The notes beneath the pieces are model-generated. The model was given only the letters and a program-made list of their open reading frames with translations, had not been told where the DNA came from and did not search any database. The translations under genes and the position numbers were made by a program. A stretch of DNA of 64,000 bases from Meriones unguiculatus (Eukaryota > Chordata > Mammalia > Rodentia > Muridae): the NCBI RefSeq assembly GCF_030254825.1, contig NC_083367.1, forward strand, positions 29,957,001 through 30,021,000, in the 5' to 3' direction. Positions within the stretch are counted from its first letter, which is position 1. Each line of letters opens with the position of its first letter. This document shows positions 25,025 through 35,642 of the stretch, in pieces.

Positions 25025-25790
25025 CAAAGTTGGGTTATGAATCTCAGCATCTGCTTTGATACCCTGCTGGGTAGAGTCTTTCAGAGGCCCTCTGAGGTAG
25101 GCTCCTGTCCTGTTTCCTGTTTTCTCCTTCTTCCAATGCCCATCCCATTTGTCTTTCTCAGTGAGGATTTTACCCAGAGTCCTCCCTCTCGCTTAGCTTC
25201 TTTAGGTGTACAGATTTTAGTATGTTTACCTTACAGATGCTGAGACTCATAACCAGACTTTGGGCAGAAAGCAGGGAATTCTATGAAAGAAGGTGGGGGG
25301 GGAGGTTAGTGGGACCTGGAGAGGACAGGAGCTCCATAATGAGAGCAAAAGAACCAAAATATCTGCACACAGGAGTCTTTCCTCAGACTGATACTCCAAC
25401 TAAGGACCATTCATGAACCCCTGCTCAGATGTAGCCCACGGCAGCTCAGTATCCAAGTGGATTCCCTAGTAAGGGGAACAGGGACTGTCTCTGACATGAA
25501 CTCAGTGGCAGGCTTTTTGACCACCCCCCAGCCCCGAGGGGGGAGCAGCCTTGCCAGGCCACAGAGGAGGACAATGCAGCCAGTCCTGATGAGACCTGAT
25601 AAGCTAGAGTCAGATGGAAAGGGATGAGGACCTCCCCTAACAGTGGACTTGGAAAGGGGAATGGGAGGAGATGTGGAAGGAAGGGTGGAATTGGAAGGGA
25701 AAGAGGAAAGGAGCTACAGCTGGGATATAAAATGAATAAACTGTAATTAACATAAAAAATAAAAATTTAATAAAAAAAGAATAAGACAAC
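25025..25790. mobile_element. Second twin-primed L1 insertion
   Basis: Minus-oriented L1 3' UTR (about 25030-25230, 'gttatgaatctcagcatctg') is followed by a plus-oriented L1 3' UTR (25237-25790) that begins with the same segment in the opposite sense ('gatgctgagactcataacc') and ends in an A-rich tail. It interrupts Lx ORF2. I could not define a clean TSD. Confidence 0.7.
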
Positions 25791-26029
25791 TTACTATCAA
25801 AAATAGATACTACCTAAGGATAAAAGAATTAAAGAAGATATTCTTAGCAAATGGGCCAAAGAAACAAACAAATATAACCATTTAAAAATCTGACAAAATA
25901 GACTTCAAACCAAAACTAAACAGAAGAAGCTGGGGAATGACAAAACGTACTCAAAAAGAAAAAAGTCCACTAAGAGGATATTTCAGTTATAAACATCTAT
26001 GCATCAAACACAAGGGGACCTATCTTAGT

Positions 26030-26425
26030 AAGAGTCACTGCTGCTATGAAACGCCATGATGAAAGCAACTTGCGGAAGAAGGTTTTATTTGGCTTATGCT
26101 TCCACATCACAGTTCATCATCAAAGGAAGTCAGTGCAGGAACAGTAACAGGGCAGGAGCTAATGCAGAGGCCATTAAGGAGTGTTCCTTACTAGTTTGCT
26201 ACTCATTGCTTGCTCAGCCTGCTTTATTATAGAACCAAGGATCACCAGCCCACAGATGGCACCATCACAGTGGGTTGGGCCCTTCCTCATCAGTCACTAA
26301 TTAAGAACATGCCCCACAGACTTGCCTATAGCCCAATCATAAGGAAGCCATTTTCTTAATTGAGGTCCCCTCTTCTCAGATGAGTTCAGCTTGTGTCAGT
26401 TTGACATAAAACTATTTAGCACAGT
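26030..26425 (+). mobile_element. URR1 hAT-Charlie non-autonomous transposon
   Basis: A nearly complete rodent URR1-like copy: 'gaaacgccatgatgaaagca', 'aaggttttatttggcttatg', 'acagacttgcctatagccca' and 'gtttgacataaaactattta' at the right end. It is inserted in Lx ORF2, whose reading resumes at 'acccaagttcataaagaaac'. Confidence 0.75.
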
Positions 26426-26466
26426 ACCCAAGTTCATAAAGAAACACTGCTACAACTAAAATCAAA

Positions 26467-26885
26467 ATGATAGCAGGTGACTTCAACATCCCACTCTCAT
26501 CAATAGACAGGTCATCCAGACAAAAACTAAACAGAGAATTGCTGGAGCTAACTGACATCATAAATCAAATGGACCTAGCAGATATTAACAGAAAAGTTCA
26601 CCACAAAACAAAAGAACATACGTTCTCCTCAGCCACTCATGGAACTTTCTTTAAAATTGACCACATACCAGAAACAAAGCAGGACTTAACAGCTACAAGA
26701 CAATTGAAATAGCACACAGCATGCTATCTGACCACCAAGGGTTAAAGCAGGATATAAAAACCAGCAGAAAGTTTACAAACCCATGGAAACTGAACAACTC
26801 ATGACAGAATGAAAAATGGATCAAGACAGAAATGAAGAAAGAAATTAAATATTTTTGGAACTGAAGGAAATGAAAATACAACCTA
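26467..26885 (+). pseudogene. Lx ORF2 endonuclease segment
   Basis: An L1 endonuclease fragment with GDFNIPLSSIDRSSRQKLNRE (catalytic D and N of the GDFN motif present) and DHIPETKQDL, then a SDHQGLKQD-like motif in another frame near 26728 (the usual SDH motif). A frame change and a stop lie between. The URR1 copy sits upstream and an RCHARR1 element downstream. Confidence 0.75.
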
Positions 26886-26892
26886 TCTGTAC

Positions 26893-27905
26893 TATCTAGT
26901 TTTATATGTCAATTTGACACAATCTGGAGTCAACAGAGAGAAAGGAGTCTCAGTTGAGGAAATGCCTCCATGAGATCCAGCTGTAAGGCATTTTCTCAAT
27001 TAGTTATCAGTGGGGGAGGGTCCAGTCTATTGTGGGTGGTGCCATCCCTGGACTGGCCGGGTTCTATAAAGAACCCAGGTGAAGCAAGTCAGTAAACAGC
27101 ACCCTTCCATGGCCTCAGCATCAGCTCTTGACTCCAGATTCCTGTCCTGATTTGTGTGTTTGTTTGTTTGTTTGTGTCCTGACTTCCTTCAATAATGAAC
27201 AGCAATATAGAGGTGTAGGCCAAACTAATAAATCCTTTTTCCCCATGTGCTTTTTGGTCATGCTGTTTTGTCACAGCAATAGAAACCCTAATTAACACAA
27301 GTTGGTACCAGTATAGTGGAGTATTTCTGTGACAGACCTGATCACGTTTAGGAAAGGATAGTGGAAAGACTTTGAAACTTTGAACTAGAACTCACTGAGT
27401 ACTGAGAGCTCAGCAGGCTGTTCTGTAGGTGCTTGGAAGATAAGAATTGACAGAAATACAGCAGATGGAGGTGTGGCTTGTGAAATTTCAGAGGGAAATT
27501 GAAAGACTCCAGGGGCCATTTGCTATTTTGAACTGAGATTCTGCTGTTCTGGTTAGCTGGAAATGAAGAGTAAGCTGTGTTTAAGAAGAGATCAGAACCA
27601 CTGAAGTGACACTTTTCCATTGCTGAGACTATTAATGCTGGTCAACTGGAGCTAAGAAATTAGTGGTGATGGAAAACAGCATCACTGAGGTGAAATCTTC
27701 TTGGAAGTGTTTCCTGGGAGCACAGAGAAGCTGTGTTCTAGAGGTGGACATGTTTGCATCTCCTCTTGTTAGCCAGACTTTGTAATGTAAGAGTCACCCA
27801 AGTGACACTGCTTTTGAAGGCAAAAAGGGGTCATGGAGAGTAGCTGAAGTTTGGCAGTGTTGGTGACAGTGTTTTGTTAAGGCAATAAAAACCCTTACTA
27901 AAACA
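26893..27905 (+). mobile_element. RCHARR1-type rodent Charlie DNA transposon
   Basis: Begins with 'ctagttttatatgtcaattt' and 'caatagaaaccctaattaac', then 'ttggtaccagtatagtggag' and 'tgtgacagacctgatcacg', which match the body of rodent RCHARR1. Ends 'aaggcaataaaaacccttac'. About 1 kb, non-coding and inserted in Lx ORF2. Contains a (TTTG)n patch near 27155-27173. Confidence 0.65.
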
Positions 27906-28201
27906 ATACCCAAACCTATGGAATACAATGAAGGTAAACCTAAAGGGCTCGTTGATGACACTAAATACCTAAATTTAAAAATTTTTTTAAATGGAATAGA
28001 CTGCAAAAAATACAAACAATAAAACAAAGTGTTGGTTCTTTGAGAAAAATCAGTAAGATTGGTAAACCCTTATCGAAATTAACTAAAGGATAGATAGAAA
28101 AGTCACAAATTAACAAAATTACATACAGATGGGGGTCATAACAACAGACACTGAGGAAATTCAGAGAATCATAAAGACATACTTTAAAAATCTGTACTTC
28201 A

Positions 28202-29584
28202 TGATTTTCTTGTTTTTAGTAGCTGAGTAGTATTCCATTCTGTGAATGTACCACAATTTTCTTATCCATTCTTCAGCTGATGGACATCTAGGTTGTTTCT
28301 AGATTCTGGCTATTACAAATAGAGTTGCTAGTTGAGCAAATGTTCTAGTTGTATGGTGGAGCATCTTTTGGTTATACCTAGTAATGGTATAGCTGGATCT
28401 TGAAGTAGCACTATTCCTAATTTTCTGAGAAAGCACCAGATTGATTTCCAAAGTGGTTGTACAAGTTTTCACTCCTACCAGCAATGGAGGAGTGTTTCCC
28501 TTTCTCCATATCTTAGGCAGCAGGTGTTCTCACTTGAGTTTTTAATTATAGCCATTCTGATGGGTGTAAGATAGAATCTCAGAGCCGTTTCGATTTGCAT
28601 TCCTTGATGACTAAGGACATTGAGCATTTCTTTAAGTGTTTCTATTTCATTTTATATTCCTCTGTTGAGAATTCTCTGTTCAGTTCTATACCCCATTTTT
28701 AATTGGGTTATTTGGTTTGTTGAACCAGAAAAGATCATCCCAAGTGATATAATCCAGAACTAGAAAGGCATGCATGGTATAAACTCACTTATAAGTGGAT
28801 ATTAGCCATATAATACAGCTTAAATATACTAAAATACAAAGACCTAAAGAAGCTAAATAATAAGGAAGACCTTAGTTCTCATTCAGAAAGGCAAATAGAA
28901 TAGACACCAGAAGCAGTTGAAGAGAGGGAACAGGATGAAAGCCTACTGTAGATGTCCTCTGAAAAACTTCACCCAGCAGGGGATGGAAACATATGCTGAG
29001 ACTCATAGCCAAACTTTGGGCAGAATGCTGAAAATCTTATGGAAGAGTTGGGGGATAGAAGGACCTGGAGGGGACAGGACCTCCACAAGGAGACCAACAA
29101 AGCCAACAAATTCAGGCCCAGGGGTGCCTGCTGAGACTGATGCACCAACCAAGGACCATGCATGGAGAGGACCTAGACCTTCTGCTCAGGTGTAACCCAT
29201 ACACAGCTCAGTCTTCATGTGGGTACCCTAATAAGGGGAACAGAGTTTATCTCTGACATGGACTCTTGTTACCCACTCTTTGAGCCTCTCTCCCTGGCTG
29301 GGCAGCCTTACCAAGCCACAGAGAAAGAGGTTCTAGGCAATCCTAATGAGACTTGATAGGCTAGGGTCAGATGGTAGGGTAGGAGACTCCCCCTTTCTGT
29401 TGTCTAGGAAAGAGGGATAGGGGGAAGAGTCAGGGTAGGTGAGACTGGGGGGAGAGGAGGGAGTGGTTAACAATTAGGATATAAAATGGATAAATTACTT
29501 AAAAATTCTTTTTATTATCATTTATTACAATTCCATTTGTATCCCATCTGTGGCCCCCTCCCTTGTCTCCTCCTGATCCCTCTC

Positions 29585-29626
<42 letters not shown>

Positions 29627-29638
29627 AGTGAAAAAAAA
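28202..29638. mobile_element. Composite L1 insertion (inverted plus direct segments, TA tail)
   Basis: An L1 ORF2 C-terminal part in minus orientation (28202-28720) is joined to a plus-oriented tail and 3' UTR (28721-29505, 'acctaaagaagctaa'), i.e. twin priming. A short minus-oriented L1 3' end follows (about 29506-29587), then (TA)n at 29588-29622. Near-TSDs ctgtacttca (28192-28201) and ctgtgcttca (29639-29648) bracket the block. Confidence 0.65.
29588..29622. repeat. (TA)n microsatellite
   Basis: About 17 TA units between an L1 3' end and resumed Lx sequence. Confidence 0.95.
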
Positions 29639-29649
29639 CTGTGCTTCAC

Positions 29650-30640
29650 GACTTTGAACAACATAAAAAAATGAATAAATTTATTAATAACATACAACCT
29701 ACAAACATTAAATTAAGATTATATAAAAACTTAAAGTGATCTATAACTTCTAGTCAAATAGAAGCAGCAGTAATTAAAAGTTTTACAAAGGAAAAAGCCC
29801 AGGGCCAGGTGGATTCAGTGTGGAATTGCAGAATTCCTGCATTCCTTCAAAAAAGAATTCATGCCAATAGTTATCAAATTATCCCACAAAATAGAAACAG
29901 AAAGACCATTGCCTAATTCTTTTTACGAGGCCATAATTACCTGGATATCTAAACCATGCAAAAATTCAACAACAAAAGAAAATTTGAGACCAATTTCCCT
30001 CATGAACACAGAGGCAAAAATTCTCAATTAAATACTTGCAAACCAAATATAAGTACATAATAAAAAGATTATCCACCATGCTCAAGTAGGTTTCATTACA
30101 GAAATGCAGGGATGGTTCAACATACATAAACTGAAAAATTCAATCCACCATATAAACAAACTGAAATACATAACTACCTGAATATCCCATAAGATGCAGA
30201 AAGAGCCTTTCACAAAATCTAACACCCTTCATGATAAAAGTCCTGGACAGACTAGACATTCAAGGAACATATTTTAATGTAACTAAGGCAATTTATAGCA
30301 AGCCCACAGGCAACATCAATCAAAACAAAGAGAAACTCAAAGCATTTCCACTAAAATCAAGAACAAGACAAGGGTGTCTTCTCTCCCCATATTTACTCAA
30401 TAAATAATGTGAAAGCTTAGCCAGAGTAATAAAAAAAACTGAAGGTGATCAAGATATAAATAGGAAAAGAAGAAGCCAAACTATTATTTACAGATTTTAA
30501 GATTGCATTTGTAAACGATCCTAAAAGTTCCACCAAAACTTCTACACCTGATAAAAAAAAAACCTTTAGCAAATTATCCAAATACAAAATTAATATGCAA
30601 AAATTAGTAACCTGCCTATATACAAATGGCAAACAATCCT
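29650..30640 (+). pseudogene. Lx ORF2 reverse transcriptase segment
   Basis: DNA corresponding to the L1 RT core: 'gaaaaagcccagggccaggt', 'gagaccaatttccctcatga' (RPISLMN region), 'cttgcaaaccaaatataagt', 'cagggatggttcaacataca', and 'caagacaagggtgtcttctc' (RQGCPLSP region). All frames are broken by stops and indels. Confidence 0.75.
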
Positions 30641-30641
30641 A

Positions 30642-31290
30642 AGGAGGATGCTTAATTCTCATTCAGAAAGCAAACAGGATAGACACCAGAAGTGGTAGAA
30701 CAGAGGAAACAGGATGAGAGCTTACCATTGATGTCCTCTGAAAGACTCCACCCAGCAGGGGACTGCAGCAGATGCACAGCCAAATTTTGAGCAGAGCACA
30801 GGGAGTCTCATGGAAGAAGGGGGGTGGGGTGGGGAAGGACCCAGAGGGGAAAGATGCTCCACAAGGAGACCAACAAAGCCAAAAATCTGGGCCCAGGGAG
30901 GCTTGCAGAGACTGACACATCAACCATGGACCATGCATGGAGAGGACCTCACCCCCTGCTCAGAGGTAGCCCATAGGCAGCTCAGCCTCCAGGTGGGTGT
31001 CCTGGTAAGGGGAGCAGGGCCAGTCTCTGACAGGACTCAGTTGCCTGGTCTTTGATCATTTCCCCCTAGTGGGGCAACCTTGCCAAGCCATGGAGGAAGA
31101 GGATCCAGGCAGTCCTAATGAGTCTTGATAAGCTAGTGGCAAATGGCAGGGGAGGAGAACTCCCCCTTTCAGTGGACTAGGGGAGAGAAACAGAAGGGAA
31201 GAAGGAGGGAGGGTGGAACCAAGAGGAGAAAAGGGAGGATGCTAAAAACTGGATATAAAGTGAATAAATTATAAAACAATAAAATAATAA
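30642..31290 (+). mobile_element. L1 3' UTR insertion nested in Lx
   Basis: A plus-oriented L1 3' end ('ctcattcagaaagcaaacag' to 'actggatataaagtgaataa' and A-rich tail). It splits Lx ORF2 between 'caaatggcaaacaa' and 'ccagggaaacaataac'. No perfect TSD is seen. Confidence 0.7.
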
Positions 31291-31299
31291 AGTTATATA

Positions 31300-32510
31300 T
31301 ATAGAAACCAGGGAAACAATAACTGTTATAATATCTTTAAAATAAATAAAATATCTTGGAGGAACTCTAATGAAACAACTGAAAGAATGAAAGAATTCTG
31401 TAATAAAGACTATAAAGCACTGAAGAAAGAAATTGAATATGATACTAGAAGATGGGATGGCCTCCAAAGCTCATGGATCAGTAGGGTTAATGTAGCAAAA
31501 ATGCTCATCCTAACAAAAGCAATCTTCAGTGAAGTCCTCATCAAAATTCATATTCAGTGCATATTCAGTGCAGTCCTCATCAAAATTCCAATACAATTCT
31601 TCACAGGAATTTAAAGGACAACTTTCAACTTCAAAATAGAAACACACACATACACAAACTCCAAAAACAAACAAAAAAAAGGAGAGCTAAAAACAATCCT
31701 CCTGAATTAAAGAATGCTGAAGCTACTATCTCAATTTCAAACTTTAGTAGACAGCTATAGTAATAAAAGCAGCATGACACTGGCATAAAAATAGACATTT
31801 TGATGAATGCAATCAACCGAATACCCAAAAGTAAGTCCGCAAACCTGTGGTCACTTGATTGTTTGTTAAAGTAACCAGAAAGACTCTGTGAAAATAAAAA
31901 GACAAATGGTGCTGGTCAAAGTGGATGGCTTCATGTAGAAGAAGGCAGATTGATTCATATTTATCACTCTGCACAAAATTCAGCTATAGTTGGATAAAAA
32001 AGCTCAACATAAAATCAGATATAGTGAATCTAGTAGGAGAAAATGTGAAGAATAGCACAGGAAAAGAATTTCTTAACAGAGCACCAACAGGTCTGGCACT
32101 AAGAACAATTAATAAATGGGTGTTCATGAAACAGAAAAGCTTTTGTACTGCAAAGGACACGGTCCTTCCAACAAAGCAGTAAGCTACAGAATGGGCACAA
32201 ATCTTTACCAATTACACATCTGATAAAGAACTTGCAAAAAACTGGACATCATGAAAAATATAACCCAATTCAAAAACAGAGGACAGATCTAACAAGAAGT
32301 TCTCAAAAGAGGAAGCACAAATGGCTGAGAAATACTTAAAATTTTTTTCAACATCCTTAGTCATCAGGGAAATGGAAAACAAAACTACTATGAGATTTCA
32401 TCTTACACCAGTCAGAATGGACAAAACCAATCAAACAAATGGCATGCTGGCAAGGATGTGGAGTAAAGAGAAGAACACTTACACGTTTCACTGCTGCTGG
32501 GACTGAAAAC
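31300..32510 (+). pseudogene. Lx ORF2 C-terminal segment
   Basis: The ORF2 C-terminus resumes at 'aaaatatcttggaggaactc'. A local tandem duplication of 'catcaaaattc...cagtg' lies at about 31540-31590. It then continues to 'gccaaatggctgagaaatac'-type sequence and CSTSLVIREM-like codons near 32345. The 3' UTR takes over near 32520. Confidence 0.7.
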
Positions 32511-33135
32511 GTGCACACCCAGTATAGAAGGCAGTGTGGTGGTTCTTGAGGAAGTTATGGATGGAAGGGACCCAAGAAATAAGGCCTGTAGACAAACAGG
32601 GTTGATGCACATATTAATTGACCTGACAAACTATGGTAGCATGCATAGGGCCTTCACAGGCTTAAGGCAGATGGAGTCCCAGCGCTAAGAGGTAAAATGG
32701 GCGCAACTCTATCCCACAGGCCATCTCCAACTGACAACTGCTCACAGTGGAAAAAGGAATCTCACCGGCTATACAAACCACAGACAGGTAAGGGCAGTCC
32801 CCATGCTCAGCATCAACACAAAGTACACTCCATGGTATTTTTGTCTTCCAGGTTTTTTGCTTATATGTTTCTGGTCTATGTTTTTATGTGATTTCTGTGT
32901 GTGAGAATGCATGTGTCTCTGTGTATGTGTTTCCTGTGTTTTGTTTTGGTTTTTTTTTTTTGGTCCGTTTTTTTCACTATTCATTTTGCCCTAGTCTTTT
33001 GTTGCTACCTGCTTGCTTTCTGATGACAGAGAAAAAGAAAGAGGGTGGTTAAAGAGGACTTGAAAAAGTTGAGAGAGGGGAAACCATGATCAGAAAATAT
33101 TGTTTGAAAAACATCTATTTTTAATAAAAGTTAGC

Positions 33136-33351
33136 ATTATTAAGAAAAAAGTAAGCAAGATAAATAAATGAAAATTTTCAAAAATAGTCAAATCAACAAA
33201 CATAAAACTTTAAATTCCACAGTATCAGCATCATGTTTATGGAGGCCGCCACTACAGTCACCTGTTTAGCTCAAGCATAACAGGATTTTAATTTAATTAT
33301 TTAATGAAATAGTTTTTTTATTTTTAATTTCTTTTTAGTGCATCTTTTTTT
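33136..33351. other. Short unique spacer
   Basis: AT-rich spacer between the Lx tail and an antisense L1 insertion; nothing recognised. Confidence 0.4.
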
Positions 33352-33962
33352 TAAATTTTATTTTTATTACAGTTTATTCACTTTGTATCCCAGCTGTAGC
33401 CCCCTCCCCCATCACCTCCCAATCCCTTCCTCCCTCCCTCTTCTTCTCCTATACCTCTCCCCCAGGCCAATGATAGGGGAGGTCCTCCTCCCCTTCCATC
33501 TGACCCTAGTCTATCAGGTCTCATCAAGACCAGCTTCTTTGTCTTCCTCTGTGGACTGGTAAGGCTGCCTCCCACTCAGGTGGAGGTGATCAAAGAGGCA
33601 GTTCATGAGTTCTTGTCAGAGACAGTCCCTGTTCCTATTATTGGGGAACCCTATTGGACACTGAGCTGCCATGGGCTACTTTTGTGCAAGGCTTCTAAAT
33701 TATCTCCATGCATGGTCTTTATCAGGAGTATCAATCTCAGAAAAGACTCTGTGCCCAGATATTTTGGTTCTGTTGCTCTCCTTGTGGAGCTCCTATTCCC
33801 TCCAGGTCTTTCTATCTCCCCCTTCTTTCATAAGATTCCCTGCACTCTGCAAAAAGTTTGGCTATGAATCTCAGCATATGTTTTGATACCCTCCTGGGTA
33901 GAGTCTTTAGAGGCCCTTTGTGATAGGCTCCTGTCCTGTTCTGTTTTCTCCCTCTTCCAATG
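33352..33962 (-). mobile_element. L1 3' UTR, minus orientation
   Basis: 'tttattcactttgtatccca' and 'gctgtagccccctcccccat' mark the L1 3' end. It extends to 'gttttctccctcttccaatg', where it is 5'-truncated. Confidence 0.85.
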
Positions 33963-35105
33963 TGAAATAGGTTTTGTTGTGTCTCACTAAGTAATGACCT
34001 AGAGGTAAGACAATATACTCCCAGTCATGGCCTCAGACAGACTCCCTGAGACAAAAGCCACGTGACAACAGAAAATAGCAACATCAACCTTCATTTTCAT
34101 TTTTCCCATAACTTCGCATACAGTTCAGTCTGGATCCTGATCAATATTAGGAATAGCAGCTAAGCCATTATCATCACTAACCCTGTAGTAGACCTTTACA
34201 ATAAAGAGGTCACACATTGAATCTTCATATTTTCAGTTTTGTTTGTGGACATTAATCTGCAAGAAGCTATCTGCACATCCAGATAGACATAGCTGGCCTC
34301 TGAGTAGGCTTTGCCTCCTCCTCATCTTCTCCTAGGCTTTAATCACCTTTCAGTGTCTCTCTCATGTTAAAGTTGTGCCCTAAGCATTTCCTCTGATAGT
34401 TAGCCTTTTCAGTGTTGAAACCTTGGAGGTAGACACTGAGCCCATCTGGATAGTGGATCATTTGTAAATGAATAGACAGGGTTCATTTCATCAACTGCCA
34501 AACTCTGATTCGAATATTTGATTTCATCCTTTAAAGTAAAACACTTTTGGGTAAATGCCTTTTATTGCTGTTAAAGATTATACTTTTCATGCAATTACTT
34601 TTTGATTCTTTTGATTTTTCTCTCTCCAGAATAATCGCACTTTGCCAAGCCTCTCAGCCCAGATCATAACATGAACATATCAGTTTTTTTAATGAGAGTA
34701 CTGGGTTTTTACTGATTGTGCATAAATAATATATTTGTACAAGTGGAAGTGATTTGCAACAAATTTGACTTCTCAAGTTATGCTAAGCTTAACACTGATA
34801 AATATTAGTAAAATGCTGGCTGGGATTCAGACCACATTGGTTAAAGCAAACCAGTGTAGCTTTCAGTGGAAGCAGTGGGTTTATAGTAGCTTGAGAAAAG
34901 CACACTGGGTTCATGTAAAAGGGCAGTTTGAAAGAGCAAAGAACTTCCCATCTTCCCCCAAACCAGAATATAGGCTTCCTTCTCCACTGCAAGTAAGATT
35001 TCTTTTAACAGCCACTTAATAAGCTTTTATTTGAAGAAATAAAAGCTTTTCTATGAAGAAACTCTAGTGAAAAGTGGAACAACGTGGGAGTGGTAAGAAG
35101 ACTCA
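33963..35105. other. Unique sequence, no gene
   Basis: Nothing recognised. Moderate AT content, with no repeat landmarks or convincing open frames. Confidence 0.4.
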
Positions 35106-35109
35106 TCTG

Positions 35110-35435
35110 GTGCTATGCTTAGAGCATGAAATGTGCCCCAGAGTTTGATAACCAGGTCCCCAGCTGGGGGCTCTGTCCGGGAACATTATGGCGCATTTTG
35201 GAGGTGGAGACTTGATAGGCTTTAAGGTATATAACCCATCACTACTTGCTGTTCTTGCTGCTTTTGGACTGCTGGTGCAACATGACAAATGGTCTCATGC
35301 TCTTTCTGCCAACCCTTCTGAGCCATGTTCGGATTGTACCCTCTCTTCAACTGTGAGACAAAGCAATCTCTTTCTTCTTAAGGTTGCTGTTGTCATGGTA
35401 TGTTATCACAGCAAAAAAAAAAAAAAAAAAAAAAA
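35110..35435 (+). mobile_element. Likely non-autonomous hAT-Charlie fragment with poly(A)
   Basis: 'gaggtggagacttgataggc', 'tgtaccctctcttcaactgt' and 'aaggttgctgttgtcatggt' resemble a widespread rodent DNA-transposon remnant, ending at a 23-nt A run (about 35412-35434). The open frame starting at 35188 runs through this poly(A) and is not a gene. Confidence 0.45.
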
Positions 35436-35436
35436 G

Positions 35437-35642
35437 AAAAATCTCAGACAGCATGTTAAGGCACTTACCACCAAGCTTTGCAACCTCAGTTCAATCCTCA
35501 AAACACACATGAAAGAAGAGAATTCCTTCAAGCTTTCCCCTGACTGCTACAAAGATACTGTGATAAGTACAAGCATGTACACACACACACTTGCACACAC
35601 ACACACACAACACAACACAGACACACACCACAGACAATAAAA
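35437..35642 (+). repeat. B3-type SINE with (CA)n tail
   Basis: 'ttaaggcacttaccaccaag', 'ttcaatcctcaaaacacaca' and 'ctttcccctgactgctacaa' follow B3 order. The tail is an interrupted (AC)n run at about 35578-35636. Confidence 0.65.

Larger units (their letters stand above)
22096..33135 (+). mobile_element. Lx-type L1, full-length but split by nested insertions
   Basis: One ancestral L1 can be followed for 11 kb: 5' monomers (22096-22900); ORF1 (about 23200-24830); ORF2 beginning near 24900, with pieces at 25790-26030, 26430-26890, 27905-28200, 29640-30640 and 31290-32510; and an Lx-like 3' UTR ending 'accatgatcagaaaatattg' then A-rich tail (about 33060-33135). Nested elements interrupt it at about 23371, 24332, 25025, 26030, 26893, 28202 and 30642. 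All frames are degenerate. Confidence 0.75.

Noticed and set aside
35188..35640. 150-codon open frame
   Set aside because: It runs through a repeat remnant, a poly(A) tract and a B3 SINE.
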